A stretch of 64,000 nt of DNA from Nicotiana tabacum (taxonomy: Eukaryota > Streptophyta > Magnoliopsida > Solanales > Solanaceae), in the NCBI RefSeq assembly GCF_000715075.1, contig NC_134100.1, forward strand, positions 27,944,042 through 28,008,041, read 5' to 3'. The position numbers and the translations under genes were made by a program. The notes beneath the pieces are model-generated. The model worked only from the letters and a program-made list of their open reading frames with translations, searched no databases and had not been told where the DNA came from. Positions 1 through 12,000 of this stretch are shown here, in pieces (the first letter of the stretch is position 1; each line of letters begins with the position of its first letter).

Positions 1-1440
1 TCCCACCGGACAATCACATTTCACACGACAACAACAACAATTCACAAAGAATTTTCATAAACGTCAATACCATTTCCATCATATGCAACAGCCCGTACAC
101 AACTTAAGTCACAACGATAATTGCCTGCGACAAGTCACGTATGATATTACCACAGTTGTTTCAATTGCATCAATTACGATTTCTTTCCATCATTTGTTAC
201 ACAACTCTTACCACATAAACATATTCACACACACTTGATTTGTTGCCATTTACTTACACCATTATATCGGGAGACTTAACCAACAACATTCAAGGCATAT
301 TAATCACAAGAATTCACAAATAGTCCACATAAGTAACACATACCAATTACTCATATACCAAACAAGGTGACTTTACAAAGGTTAAAGTTAGCCTTACATA
401 CCTGGAGTCGAATTCCCTTTTTAACTTCTACTTTCAATTCACCAACAGCCTAGTACCGTCAATCTAGTTCACAAGTTAACACATATAACTTAGAATTGAA
501 GTTCACAAACTCAACCCGAACTTACTTAGGTTATCAACCCCTCTTTTGCAAATCTTTACTTCTACTCAATTCCTCTTACTAGATTCTAGGTTTTAAGAGA
601 CATGCATGTGTATTTCAACTTTCATTTTCAAGAATCAACGCATGAGAATCCCCCTTTTTGTTTAAATTTGAAAACAAATGAAAAAGGGTTGGGGATTTTA
701 CCTGCAAGAACGGAGATGAAGACAATTACTTGAAAATTCCCGGCCTGGATGACTTTGAAAAATCAAATTGATGGAGATAAGACTTTCTCTCTCAAGAATT
801 CTCTCTTCCCTCTCTCTAGTTTTGTTCAGAAAATAGGTTAAAATGAGGGGTTGAGGTGTCTTATTGAAGAAGGGGTCGGGTTTAACATTTAGAAAAATAG
901 GAGCCCGAGTTAGGTATGCGATTGCACTTTGCGATCGCAGAGTGGAATGCTCCCAAAATCTGAACACACTGCCTGGGTATGCGGCAGAAATGCGGTCCGC
1001 ATACTCGTTCTGCGATCGCATAATGCACCGCAGAACTGCCCTTCTCAAAAATCCCAAGGGAAATATACGACGTCTATGCGGTCCGCATATCGGTTATGCG
1101 ATCGCATATCGGACCGCATATTTAACCTCAAATTCGACCAACACACTGACTCACTTTGCGGCGATTATGCGGTCCACATACCTGATATGCGACCGCATTC
1201 TCGAGCACAGAATCACATTTTTGGAAAACAGTATTTCTTGACTTTTTATAACATAGATCAGTACCAAAAGGTTCAGAACCGTGGCTCGCTTAATTTTACA
1301 CATTCCTAACATATATTCGGGACTTGGCACCACGAGCTACCCGGTTTTGAGTACAAGTTTTCACGAGGCCTTACAAATATATAGTGATATACCTGAAGGA
1401 TAATCAAACACAACTAGGATGTGATTGTGAAAAATAGAGG
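1..1440 (-). mobile_element. Antisense LTR-like retrotransposon remnant
   Basis: This stretch has no credible gene. Read on the minus strand it resembles the body of a solanaceous Ty3/gypsy LTR: a run of GCGGTCCGCAT/TGCGATCGCA words, then a pyrimidine-rich stretch, then text like that of the other LTR-like arms in this window. I could not find both ends or any coding domain, so it is a truncated or solo LTR. The left end lies outside the window. The family is inferred. Confidence 0.4.
905..1210. repeat. Palindromic GCGGTCCGC/GCGATCGC word cluster
   Basis: About nine short palindromic words of the types TGCGATCGCA, ATGCGGTCCGCAT and ATGCGACCGCAT lie within 300 bp, separated by AT-richer spacers. 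The same class of words recurs in the Athila and Tekay LTRs further right. No function is known to me. Confidence 0.7.
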
Positions 1441-1460
1441 TGACAATCGTGCTGATAACG

Positions 1461-1674
1461 TGTTATAAAACTAAAAGTAATTTACTATAAACTTGAACAA
1501 GATAATAGAGATAGAAAGAAGGAAGAGAATTTATTTCTTGTTCAATTGTGTGTATTTTCCTATTTATTACAAGGCCTTTATATAGGCATGAAAAATGAAG
1601 AAAATATGTCATTAAGCATTTGTAAAAATCATGGAGGAGGAGTAAACATCCACCATAAGATTTATCTTATAACA
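1461..1674 (-). repeat. Short (214 bp) LTR-like repeat, possibly copia/TRIM
   Basis: On the minus strand this segment starts TGTTATAA and ends TTATAACA, the TG...CA ends of an LTR inside an 8-bp inverted repeat. It contains a TATATAAAGG box near 1577-1586 and is followed at 1448-1460 by CGTTATCAGCACG, which resembles the sequence just inside some plant copia LTRs. No partner LTR or coding domain is visible. It may be a solo LTR or a miniature retrotransposon. Confidence 0.45.
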
Positions 1675-1678
1675 TATA

Positions 1679-2377
1679 CAAGTATTTCTTCTTATTTTTA
1701 GGATAGCTTTCTAATATATAGTGACTTAAGGAGTAAATGTTTTTATATTTGTTGAGTAATTTTTAACATATTTAAATCATCTTTAAAGAATTATAGTACT
1801 TTTTAATTTTATTTTTATATTTATTTAATAAAATAATAATATTTAATTATTGCCTTTAATAATAATTTTTTGAGATTATTTATTTACTTATAATATTAAC
1901 TATTAAGTAAATCTATTCATGTCCTTATTTTTAATTTAAAACTTAAAAGTACTTTCTGAGAAGTAGAAAAAAGTAGCTTCTCCCCAGAAGCAGAAGTAGT
2001 TTTGACTTTTCTTCTTACCAAAAACACCATTAACAAAATATAGTATATACCAAAATAATCTTACTTTTAAACCTAATATTTAGAATATTAATATACAAGT
2101 ATTTCTTCTTATTTTTAGGATAGCTTTCATATATAGTGAGTTAAGGAGTGAATGTTTTATATTTATTGAGTAATTTTTAACATATTTAAATCATCTTAAA
2201 AGAATTATAGTACTTTTAAATTTTATTTTTATATTTTACTTAATAAAATAATAATATTTAATTATTGCCTTTAATAATAAAATTTTGAGATTATTTATTT
2301 ACTTATAATATTAACTATTAAGTAAATTTATTCATGTTCTTATTTGTGATTTGAAACTTAAAAATACTTTTTGAAAA
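1679..2377. repeat. Direct repeat, two ~280-bp AT-rich copies
   Basis: Positions 1679-1960 and 2098-2377 are two copies of the same AT-rich text (offset 419 bp). Both begin AGTATTTCTTCTTATTTTTA and differ by scattered substitutions and small indels. The 137 bp between them is not repeated. It may be a partial duplication of a MITE-like element. Confidence 0.8.
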
Positions 2378-2520
2378 GCTTGGTCAAACAAAAGTATTGC
2401 TCATAAGTGCTTTTCAAATTAATTAGCCAAACATAAAGTGTTTCTCTCCAAAAATATTTTTGGAAAAAATACTTTTCAAAATAAGGTGATTTTGTTAGCT
2501 TGGCCAAACAAACTAAGAGT
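2378..2520. mobile_element. MITE-like end with GGCCAAAC words
   Basis: This AT-rich segment contains TTGGTCAAACAAA, AGCCAAACATAAAG and GCTTGGCCAAACAAAC, words common at the ends of non-autonomous solanaceous elements. It follows the direct repeat and may be its terminal part. No clean target duplication was found. Confidence 0.3.
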
Positions 2521-2815
2521 ATGCAATGAATCCTGTAATTACTAAATCTACGTGGAAAGCGTGAAAAAAATGAAAGGTTTGGTGAATTTAACTTTATCTG
2601 GGTGCGTGCAACGTAAAGGCATAAGCTTAAGCTTCATTTAACAACCATTAAATAGGTTCAAATCTTTGAATTTGAAAATTAGATTTTTCAATTGATAATA
2701 TCATTTGGAGTTTTTATCACAATTTTGAGAGAATTTGGTGAAAGTTCGAGTTAGTTTTGGTTAAAATTTCAAATTGAAACTCGAAGAAAAAGACATAAAT
2801 AAATTATATATATTT

Positions 2816-2818
<3 letters not shown>

Positions 2819-2868
<50 letters not shown>
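2819..2868. repeat. (AT)n microsatellite
   Basis: Uninterrupted AT dinucleotides run for about 50 bp. A shorter (AT)n tract lies at 2945-2967. The surrounding 2521-3150 is AT-rich and otherwise featureless. Confidence 0.95.
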
Positions 2869-2873
<5 letters not shown>

Positions 2874-3155
2874 AGTTAATTTATGTTGTACATAAATTAT
2901 AGCTTTTTGACTGAATTCTGTATATATAACATATATCAAGTTGATATATATATATATATATATATATTGTATTTTTTTTATCTAATTCTATACAAAAAAT
3001 AATTATATTCAAACCGTATATAAATTGTAGCTTTTTACTGCATTGTATATATTTTATAAAAATTTTAGTTACTTTTGTAAATAGAAAACCTATCTAAAAC
3101 AGGTAATTTAATTTTGTACATATACGAATTACAAAAAAGAAAAAATCGGGAGAAC

Positions 3156-3560
3156 TTAAAAAATAGTCAGATTTACAAGTGTTCATTGAAAAATATCCAC
3201 AATTTCAAAAGTAATCGAAATTTAGCCACTTTTCATGTAAAGATAAATCTTAACGAAAACACTGTTCAAAATTCGAAAAATACTCACTCTAATTTAATAT
3301 ACTGAACTTCTAGTATAATATACTGGAGTTCCAGTATAATATACCGGTCCAACATAATATGCTAGAAGTTCATACACAGGTGCTCCAATTTCTAGTATAT
3401 TATGCTGGAAATTTCTGCGTGTTGGTGTTTCAGCATAATATGCTTAAGTTCATACACAAGTGCACCGATCTCCAATATATGATGCTGGAACTTTCCATGT
3501 TACGGCAAAATAGTGGCTATTTTTAATGACTTTGCATACGCTGGCTATTTTTAAATGACC
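3156..3560. mobile_element. Small TIR element with palindromic interior
   Basis: The left end (3156-3203) and right end (3513-3560) are imperfect inverted repeats of about 45 bp built on TTAAAAATAGCCAG and AAAAATAGCCAC. The interior (about 3290-3500) has several variants of the palindrome CCAGTATAATATACTGG and AGCATAATATGCT. There is no coding capacity. It is a non-autonomous DNA element of a design shared with the element at 20107-21620. The superfamily is unknown. Confidence 0.6.
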
Positions 3561-3668
3561 AGTTCGGAAACTGGCTAGCTCGTGCTATTTGGCCGAAAAA
3601 ATCCCATTTCGGTTCAATCAATTGGGCCTGAAATAGACCCAGGCCTCGACCGATTTCATATCGCACTA

Positions 3669-5511
3669 GGCGAAATACATAAACGACCCCTTTAAGTTGT
3701 CCTCAACGATCATACAAACACCTTAACCGACTCATTTACCATTTTAACACTTTAAGTGACTATTAAGCATATCTCGTAGACACCTTACACTGACATGGAA
3801 AATTACGTGTATTTTAGTTTGATTTGGGTGCATGAGACTTTTATCAGATTTTTTTTCTCTTATTTTCAAAATTAAATTAAATTTTGTATGCGGTTCCCAC
3901 ATTACATCATTATATTTTCCTCAATCTTTTTCACCCACCGAGTTCATGCATTTTCTTCTTCCTCATAAGAAGCCACCTATTTCCACTTTTACATGATGAA
4001 CCACCAAGCTTCAGCCATGGATAACCTTGAAGACCATTGGATTTGGTGTCACTCTTTTAGTCTATGGATTTTCGAGTTCTTGATTTTTCCTATAATTAAT
4101 AGAGGAGAAAAATAGAAGAAATAGAGGGAGAAAAAAATGGAGTAGTGGAGCCTTCACCAGAGCAGTGGCCGGAAGTTTGACTAGAGCCTTCACCGATCTA
4201 GTTTTTATTTTTTGAGGGAGAAAAAAAATCAAGAATAATAGTAGTACTTCACCATATCAAACAATCTCATATACAAAATTCAAATCAATTCTCATCCAAC
4301 CCCACCATTCAAGCAGTTGAACAAACATATAATCCTCAAGATTTAGTGCCTTAATACAACAAATAGAGAGAGGAACAGAGAAGATCCAATTAAAGCACTA
4401 AAAATTGGCTATAAGAACCTCGCTCTAGCATTGGGTGATGGCGTTGATGCAAGAATAGGCTGCTACGTAGGGTTGTTCACGGTTTGACGGAAAATCGACC
4501 CAAACCAAAAACCAAACCAAACCGATTAAGTAAATCGATATTTTATTTGTTTTGGATTGATTTTGGTTTTAAATTTTAAAAACCGATAATATTTGGTTTG
4601 GTTTTGGTTCTATTATAAAAAAATCGAAAAATAAACCGAACCAAACCGATTAATTATATACAAAATTTCATAATTATTCATATACAATATAATATTTTTT
4701 TTAAAATAATTTTAAATATTTTATGCAATTTATTGTTATTTTGAATTTTGATTTATCCTACTTATATCTTAAAAGATTGCCTAAGCCCAAAACAATAGGA
4801 ATCGGTCAATTTTCTTTTCCTTAAGGGACTTTAATTCTCTAACCCTCCGCACATGCTTTTGCCTAACGGAAGAGTTAAAAAAAAAATCCTACCATAAGAG
4901 TAAAGAAAGCAAACTCAAATTGTAGGACTACAGTGGCTAAAGCTTGAGAAAACAAACTTTTAGTTCGTTTTTTTATTCATTCTTTTCATATAAAGAGGTA
5001 AATAAACTTTCAGTTCCAAAAGAAATATATAAAAAAGCATAAATTTATTAAATTATTTTCAGATTATTGTATAGTGTTGTTTCACTATTATCGACTTATT
5101 ATTAGCTTACTAAGAACCGAAAAACCGAACCAAACCAATAACAACTAAACCGATGGTTTGTATTTAATTTGGTTTGATTTAGATTTTAAAACTTTAAAAC
5201 TTTATAATAGAACCAAAACCAAACCAATAGGGTTTTGTGTGGAGGAGGTGTTTAAGGCTTGAGTGGCAATTGAAAGGTTTTTGTAGGACAATAACAGCAT
5301 ACGAAGGCATGCTACAAAAGGGGAAAATTGTGATTTGATTAATGATGATGAGCTGGACTGGTTATAAGTAAGGGAAAAAGTCTTTTTTTTTAAAAAAAAT
5401 ATTTTTCTTTTTCTTTTTGTTTAATTACACATGTCAAGTTTTTTAATACAAAATATATACTGTCGTTAAAGGGATCGGTTGAGCTCGGACGGGCTGTTTA
5501 TGTATTTCGCC
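3669..5511. mobile_element. Mutator-like non-autonomous TIR element
   Basis: The ends match as an inverted repeat for 16 bp (GGCGAAATACATAAAC) with weaker similarity beyond. The flanks are 9-bp near-identical duplications, ATCGCACTA (3660-3668) and ATCGCACTG (5512-5520). A 9-bp duplication is the Mutator signature. There is no transposase; the left interior is moderately GC and could be captured sequence. A second element is nested at 4471-5230. The right end lies 112 bp before the DUS start codon, so this element forms most of that gene's upstream region. Confidence 0.7.
4471..5230. mobile_element. Nested element with AACCAAACCGA-rich ends
   Basis: Both ends are rich in AACCAAACCGA on one side and TTTGGTTTGGTTTTGG on the other, giving inverted-repeat-like termini around an AT-rich core. 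It begins GGTTGTTCACGG, a start seen in common plant hAT-like repeats. It appears to have inserted into the Mutator-like element. A clean duplication is not visible. Confidence 0.4.
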
Positions 5512-5623
5512 ATCGCACTGAGCACAATATCCCGCTCCTTTCAACCGCCTTCCTCAACCAACCCTCAACCGCTTTAACAGCGGCGATGGGTGGCGCAGCC
5601 GTAGCCGTTCCCATTGCCTCCTC
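5440..5623 (+). promoter_or_regulatory. Probable DUS promoter and 5' leader
   Basis: Only 112 bp separate the Mutator-like element from the main start codon. The nearest TATA-like text is AAAATATATAC at about 5450-5460, inside that element. Downstream, 5521-5623 is C- and T-rich and looks like a plant 5' leader. The transcription start is not visible from sequence alone. Confidence 0.35.
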
Positions 5624-5627
5624 ATGA
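5586..5627 (+). CDS. Upstream ORF of the DUS gene, 13 codons
   Basis: An ATG in good context (GCGGCGATGG) opens a 13-residue ORF, MGGAAVAVPIASS. Its stop codon overlaps the main start as ATGA at 5624-5627. A scanning ribosome would meet this uORF first, and the overlap is the geometry used for termination-reinitiation. It could lower translation of the first main ATG and favour the in-frame ATG at 5699. This is inferred from sequence; the transcription start must lie upstream of 5586 for it to matter. Confidence 0.55.
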   Translation: MGGAAVAVPIASS

Positions 5628-6064
5628 GATTCAAATTCAAACTTCTCTCTACGAATTCCCTCTTTAACCACAACACATCTCTCTACAAAAACCTTTCAAT
5701 GGCCACTCAAACCTTAAACACCTCCTCCACACAAAACCCTATCAACGAATTCAACGACGACGACGACCGCCTCTGCTCCGCCGCCACCATTACTTCACAA
5801 GAAGGAGAGGCGCCGCAGTTATTTGAACTGAATCGTGCGAACGGGTACTTGAAAGGGGAATCGCGGATTGAGAGAGCGTGGGCTCACTGGAAGAAGCTAG
5901 GAGAGCCGAAACTTATAGTTGCGCCGATGGTGGATAACTCGGAGCTGCCATTTCGTATGCTGTGTCGAAAGTATGGTGCTGAAGCCGCTTATACGCCTAT
6001 GCTTCACTCCCGAATTTTCAGTGAAACTGAGAAGTATCGCTCTCTTGAATTTACTACCTGCAAG
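5624..6064 (+). CDS. DUS exon 1 (residues 1-147)
   Basis: This exon holds the variable N-terminus, an acidic stretch (DDDD, residues 45-48) and the start of the TIM barrel with APMV. It ends after a complete codon, Lys147. The donor reads AAG|GTACTC; its T and the next A are the TA target duplication of a Stowaway MITE. Confidence 0.9.
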
Positions 6065-9000
6065 GTACTCCCTCTGTCCCAATTTTATGTCATAGTGTTT
6101 GACTAGATATGGATTTTAAGAAAGATAGAAAACTTTTGAAACTTGTACTTTAAATTAAGTAACCGGTAACATTAAAATGGAACATTTACCATTAAATTGT
6201 TAGGACGTATCTGGGACAGACTGAAAAGGAAAGTGCATCACATAAATTGGAATAGAGGGAGTAATACTGTTTAACTGAGCATGAAGTTTAAGCAAATAAG
6301 AAATATTTTTGAAACTTATGGTTTAAAACAAATTATAGATATTTGTTTGGCTATAAATATATTATTAAGATTATAATGAACAATTTATAGTTAAGTTGGG
6401 TTTAAATATAGAAAGTTATTACTTTTAGACAGACTAATAGAAAGTGTGTCATATAAATTGGACAAAAGGATTATATGCTTTTCATTGTTGTATGGAAATT
6501 AAGATATGTAAAGACTTTGGTACTGGGATTTTTGTTAGTTTTACTTTAGAGTAACCTTTAGCATGGGAAAAATGCCACATTCAGAGCAGTGTTATCAAAG
6601 GCATGCTTAAAGCGCGCTTAAGCTCTCAAATGATGCTCAAAACATGTTGAGCACTTCGTCTCGCTTAGCGGGCGCTTCCGTGTTGTCATCAAGACTCTAA
6701 GACATACTTTTGCTTATCAATAAGTGTAATCCTAAAGAGGCGACACTAAACAATTGATGTTTTACTTTATCGTAAATTTTCTTCAATTTCTTTGTCCATT
6801 TATTTGGTATTCATGCTTATAGATATTAGTCTTGGACTACACATATATATTTGTAGTTATTCTCCATTTGCGCCTTTCTTTATTAAAGCCGACACTTTAT
6901 TTGCGCTTTGCGCTTAAACCCCCACCACACCTTAAAGCTTTTTTGCGTTTTTCACCTTTGATAACACTGATTCAGAGAGTTCGTAGTTTCTGATAACTTG
7001 TAAGTTGTCTTAAATTATTGAGTATAAGAATGAAAGAAGATGAATGGAGATAAAGGATTTATATAGCTACCCTAACTAGCTGCATAGTTGTTGAAGTTGT
7101 TTTTTTACTTTAAAGTAACTGTTTTTTTTGTCCTTTTAAATTTTTTAGAAGGGTGGGGTGATTTGATTTACTCAGTTGTCTATGATTGTGCCTCTTCCCC
7201 TTGTAAAATGTTTACAACAACAACATACTCAGTATTATCCCACACAGTGGGGTCTGGGGAGGGTAGTGTCACGACCCAAAAACCGACCCGGTCGTGATGG
7301 CGCCTATCGTGAAACTAGGTCAGCCGACACAACTCCCGAATCAACCATTATTCAATGAAAGTTATTTTTATACCATTTATTAATCAATAATCTCGTGATA
7401 TAAATCTAAATGAACAGTGCGAAATAAATTCACAAGCCCGACATCGGGGTATCACTAGTCATGAGCATCTACTACAACTGTCTAACAACATCAAGACCAA
7501 TATGGCCGGGAAAATCACAAGAATACATTATGGAAGAATAAGGAGGGAGAAAATCAGGGTTGCGATCGCCAAGCAGCTACCTTGCTAACTCCGATGAACC
7601 TGCCACCGAGCTCAGAAATACCTGAATCTGCACACAAGGTATAGGGAGTAATGTGAGTACACCAACTCAGTAAGTAATAAAAGTAAATAAAGTCTGAGCA
7701 GTAAAAAATCGCGTAAACCACATCAGAGCACCACAGTGGGTACAACATGTTTCCAAAACAGGATACAAATCAAATTATCTCGTTCAACTCCCATTTCGGG
7801 AAAATCCTTTGAAAAATGTCTCTCTAACAGTTTCAGTAGAAGTTCAATGTAATTTATAGTGAAAGTGATAAAAATCATGATCGACCCCTCGGCCAAAACA
7901 TAGTTCGTATACAGCCCTTCGGGCAAACAAAAATTCATAACCATTGCATAACTTAAAAATCTCAGTAGAAGTAATAAAGCCAAATCAGTGACTAAATTCC
8001 GAACACCTCGTAAAACTCCAATTTAAATGAAGGTTGTTTAAAACATTTGTTTAACATTTTCAATAGAGGCTCAGTATAAAGATGAGTGAAAGCAGTAATT
8101 TCCTAAACAGGACCCTCAGGCAAAGCATCACTCGTATATGTATATATAGCCCCTCGGGCAAGCCTCTCAATCACTCATGACTCAACTCTTATAAATCAGC
8201 GCTCACGCTCTATAGGTACCATATAATAACCACTGCGTCGTGCAGCCCGATCCATTTATCGCTGCGGCGTGCAGCCCGATCTACATATATAGTCGACTGC
8301 GCTCACTAGGGGTGTGCAGACTCCGGAGGGGATCCTATAGCCCAAGCGCTATATCGCTGCGACGTGTAGCCCGATCCAACATATCGCTGCGGCGTGCAGC
8401 CCGACACACACACACACACATACACACACACACATACACACATATATATTACTGCGGCGTGCAGCCCGATCCATAAATATATAATCCTCACAACCAGGCT
8501 CTCGGCCTCTCTCATTCATTAACCTCACAATCAGACTCTCGGTCTATCTCAGCCATCAACCTCACAAGACACTCGGACTATTAGTAAAACAGGGCGTTCG
8601 GCTCAAAATATCGTTTATAGTATCAAAATTTAGTAAATAAGGCTGAGTTAAGAAATCAATAAAACATAGCATGACTGAGTACAATTATTAAGTCAAAACA
8701 GTAAGGAACAGTAGTAAAAAAAAAGCCCCATAAGGGTCCAAAACAGTTGGCACGGGGCCCAAATATGACATTCCGCCCAAAACATAGCAATACTTTTCGA
8801 AACACAATGATATCAAACAATTTTCAATCAATTGTACGACTTAACAGTCGTACGGGATGGACCAAGTCACAATCCCCAATGGTGCATAGCTCTACGCTCG
8901 TCATCTAGCATGTGCGTCACCTCAAAGTAGCACAACGATGTGAAATTCGGGGTTTCATACCTTCAAGACAGCATTTACAATCATTACTTACCTCAAACCG

Positions 9001-12000
9001 GATGAGATACTACTCCGCGACGCCTTTGCCTCATGCCTCGGCCTCAACTCGCGTCGAATATACCCAAAATCAGAATCATAACATTAGAATATAGTAAGGG
9101 AACGAAGCCCATGCGAAAATAATCAAATTATACCAAAAATTCCGAAATTGGTCCAAACCCGACCCCCGGGCCCACGTCTCGGAATCCGATAAAAGTCACA
9201 CCAATAGAATCCTCATCCTCTCACGAGTCTATACATACCAAGATCATCAAAATCGGACCTCAAATGGCTCCTCAAGTCTCCAATTTTAAGCCCTAATCTC
9301 CCAGCTCTTTCTCTAATTTTTCCCACTAATTTTCATGATTAAACAATGAAATAATCACCATAAACACAAGATACAAGGCCCAAGTAGCTTACCTCTCTGT
9401 CAACACTTGATTCCCGCTTGAAATCACAGCTTGGAGCTCCAAAATCGCACAAAGATGATGAACAAATGACTGAAAATCGCGAAGGGGCCTTTTTATACAT
9501 TCTGCCCAGCACTTTTGCACTTGTGATCCCATAAGCGCACCTGCGCTTCCGCTTCTGCGGATTTCACTTATCTCACCAGGCCTCGCATCTGCGGTCGCCT
9601 CACCGCTCCTGCGGCATCACAGATGTGGTTACCAAGCCGCACCGTGGTCCTCCACGCACCTGCGCCTCTCTTCCGCTCCTGCGGAGCTCGCACCTGCGGT
9701 CCCCAATCCGCAGGTGCGGATATGACAGAAGCAGCAACATCAGCTGCAATTTCTCAAGTTCAACCTTCCCGAAAACTATCCAAAATTATCCCGAGGCCCC
9801 CGGGACCTCAACCAAAAATACAAACAAGTTACATATCACCATTCAAACATATTCCAACCTTCGGAACACCCAAAACAACATCAACACATCAAATCACCCT
9901 CGGATTCAAGCCTAAGAATTCCAAAACTTTCAAATTCCGCTTTCGATCAAAATGTCTATCAAACCTCGTCCGAATGACCTAAAATTTTGCACACACATCA
10001 CAAATGACACAACGGACCTACTCCATTTTCCAAAATTCCATTCCGACCCCGATATCACAATTTCCACTACCAACCGGAAATGCCAAATTTTCAATTTAGC
10101 CAATTCAAACCTAAATCCACCACGGACCTCCAAATCCCATTCCGGATGCGCTCCTAAGTCCAAAATCACCCGACGGAGCTAACCAAATCATAAAAATCCA
10201 AATCTGAGATCGAATACTAAAAAGTCAAAACTCGGTCAAACCTTTCAAATTTAAAGCTTCAAGCTGAGAATTGATCTTCCAAATCTATTCTGATTATCCT
10301 GAAAACCAAAACCGACGATTTACATAAGTCATAATACATCATACGGGGCTAGTCATGCCCGAGAACTAGCGAGCGAAGTGTAAAAGTTCAAAACGACTGC
10401 TCGGGTCATTACATCCTCCCCCATTTAAACATACGTTCGTCTTCGAACGTGCCCATAGTTGTTCCAAAAGCCAACAAGTCGCTATATAACCTTACCATGC
10501 AGATACCCGGGGGTGATCCCACATCACCCTATCTCATATAGGTCTGATAACACAATGTAACTGAAATTCCACAATCCATCCTAGCCCATAAACCTTGAGA
10601 CCAAGTTTCCATTTTCGAAATCATCCTTTAAGATCAGAATCCCCCATTTATACATTGAATAAGTTCGAATCAGCTGTGATGAACCGCACCTGCAACCTCA
10701 GATGCAATTACATGATATACCACATAACTCAAACACTCGTAGCGATAACCTCTAGTCACAGCAGTTGCTCCAAACAACCGAATATCGATAATAAACCTCT
10801 TATCAAATAAAGCCTTATTCCAACACTTCCGTATACTGTCAATAATAACTGAAACTTGCAGCAAGTCATAACCATTCCTCAGATCAACCATTCATGAAGC
10901 CACTTCTCCTTTAGCAAGGACCATAGCAAATTTCTGAGCCGAACATCGATATTATCCCTCCAACACGCTGAAACCGAATCCGTTTGTGTTCATGTCAACA
11001 TTTTTTCACCTTGTAGGCTTTTTTGAAATGCTTATTACTGTTGGTTAGTTTTTGTCAAAATTTTCATTTTTATTTACTTAAGTTGCTTTAGATAAGAATT
11101 ATTCACTATGTTCTTAACTAAAACATGGTACAAAATTACATTTTACTTCCAGAATTTACTTTGTATTGTCAAGTTCTTGCTTACCTTTTTTGGCTTATAT
11201 TTTGGAACATTTTGTACACTTCATGGCCCTGATATCTTAGTTTATCCTGTTTTCTTTTTGTAAATTGCAGGAGGACCGTCCACTTTTTGTTCAATTCTGC
11301 GCAAATGATCCAGACATTTTGCTAGAAGCAGCTCGAAGAGTAGAACCTTATTGTGACTATGTGGACATCAACTTGGGGTAGCCTCCTTTCTCAATCTTTT
11401 CCTGTGTCCAAACTTAGGACTTCTATTGATTACGGTGGATATTGTGTTCCTAAATTTCAGTAGCTGTTTCCAGCAGCTTTAATTGTTGGCAATTGTATTC
11501 GATGACATCAAAAGACTCTATGGAAAGAAACAATATACTGTGCTTGAAGAAAGGGATATCTTTACCTTATTTGAAGTTTGAATAAAATTTTTTAACTTCA
11601 CCAAGGGATTAAGGATTAGGATACCAATTACCATATTGAATTCTGTAGAAGGTTCTCGAGAACTGGAACTCTGTTTGCTTGAGAAAATGTTTTTCTACAT
11701 TGTACGCTCTACTTGCAACTTGCAATTCAGTGAGGCACAATAAGGTCAGTTCATGAGCATTATTTTTGTTTTTGATATGGACAGTGTGGTAAGAACACTA
11801 GATGCCATCTTATCAAATATCCATTACTCTCCTTTGCTTCCACCCATTTCTCTCCCTGAAGCAACTATTTCCTTGCTGGCTTCCTAATAGCATCCCCACC
11901 TTATGCTATTTTACAGTCTATTTTGCACCTAGCTTCAGGGTTCAAGCGAACCTCGACAGCAATGTATTAAGACCGAATTGCCTTCAACTAATAAAATAAA

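Noticed and set aside
8240..8515. Small ORFs across the (CA)n tract on both strands
   Set aside because: They are made of minisatellite and dinucleotide repeat sequence inside an antisense LTR.
9623..10182. Overlapping ORFs of 76-119 codons
   Set aside because: They lie in the antisense LTR in three overlapping frames and on both strands, with no domain.
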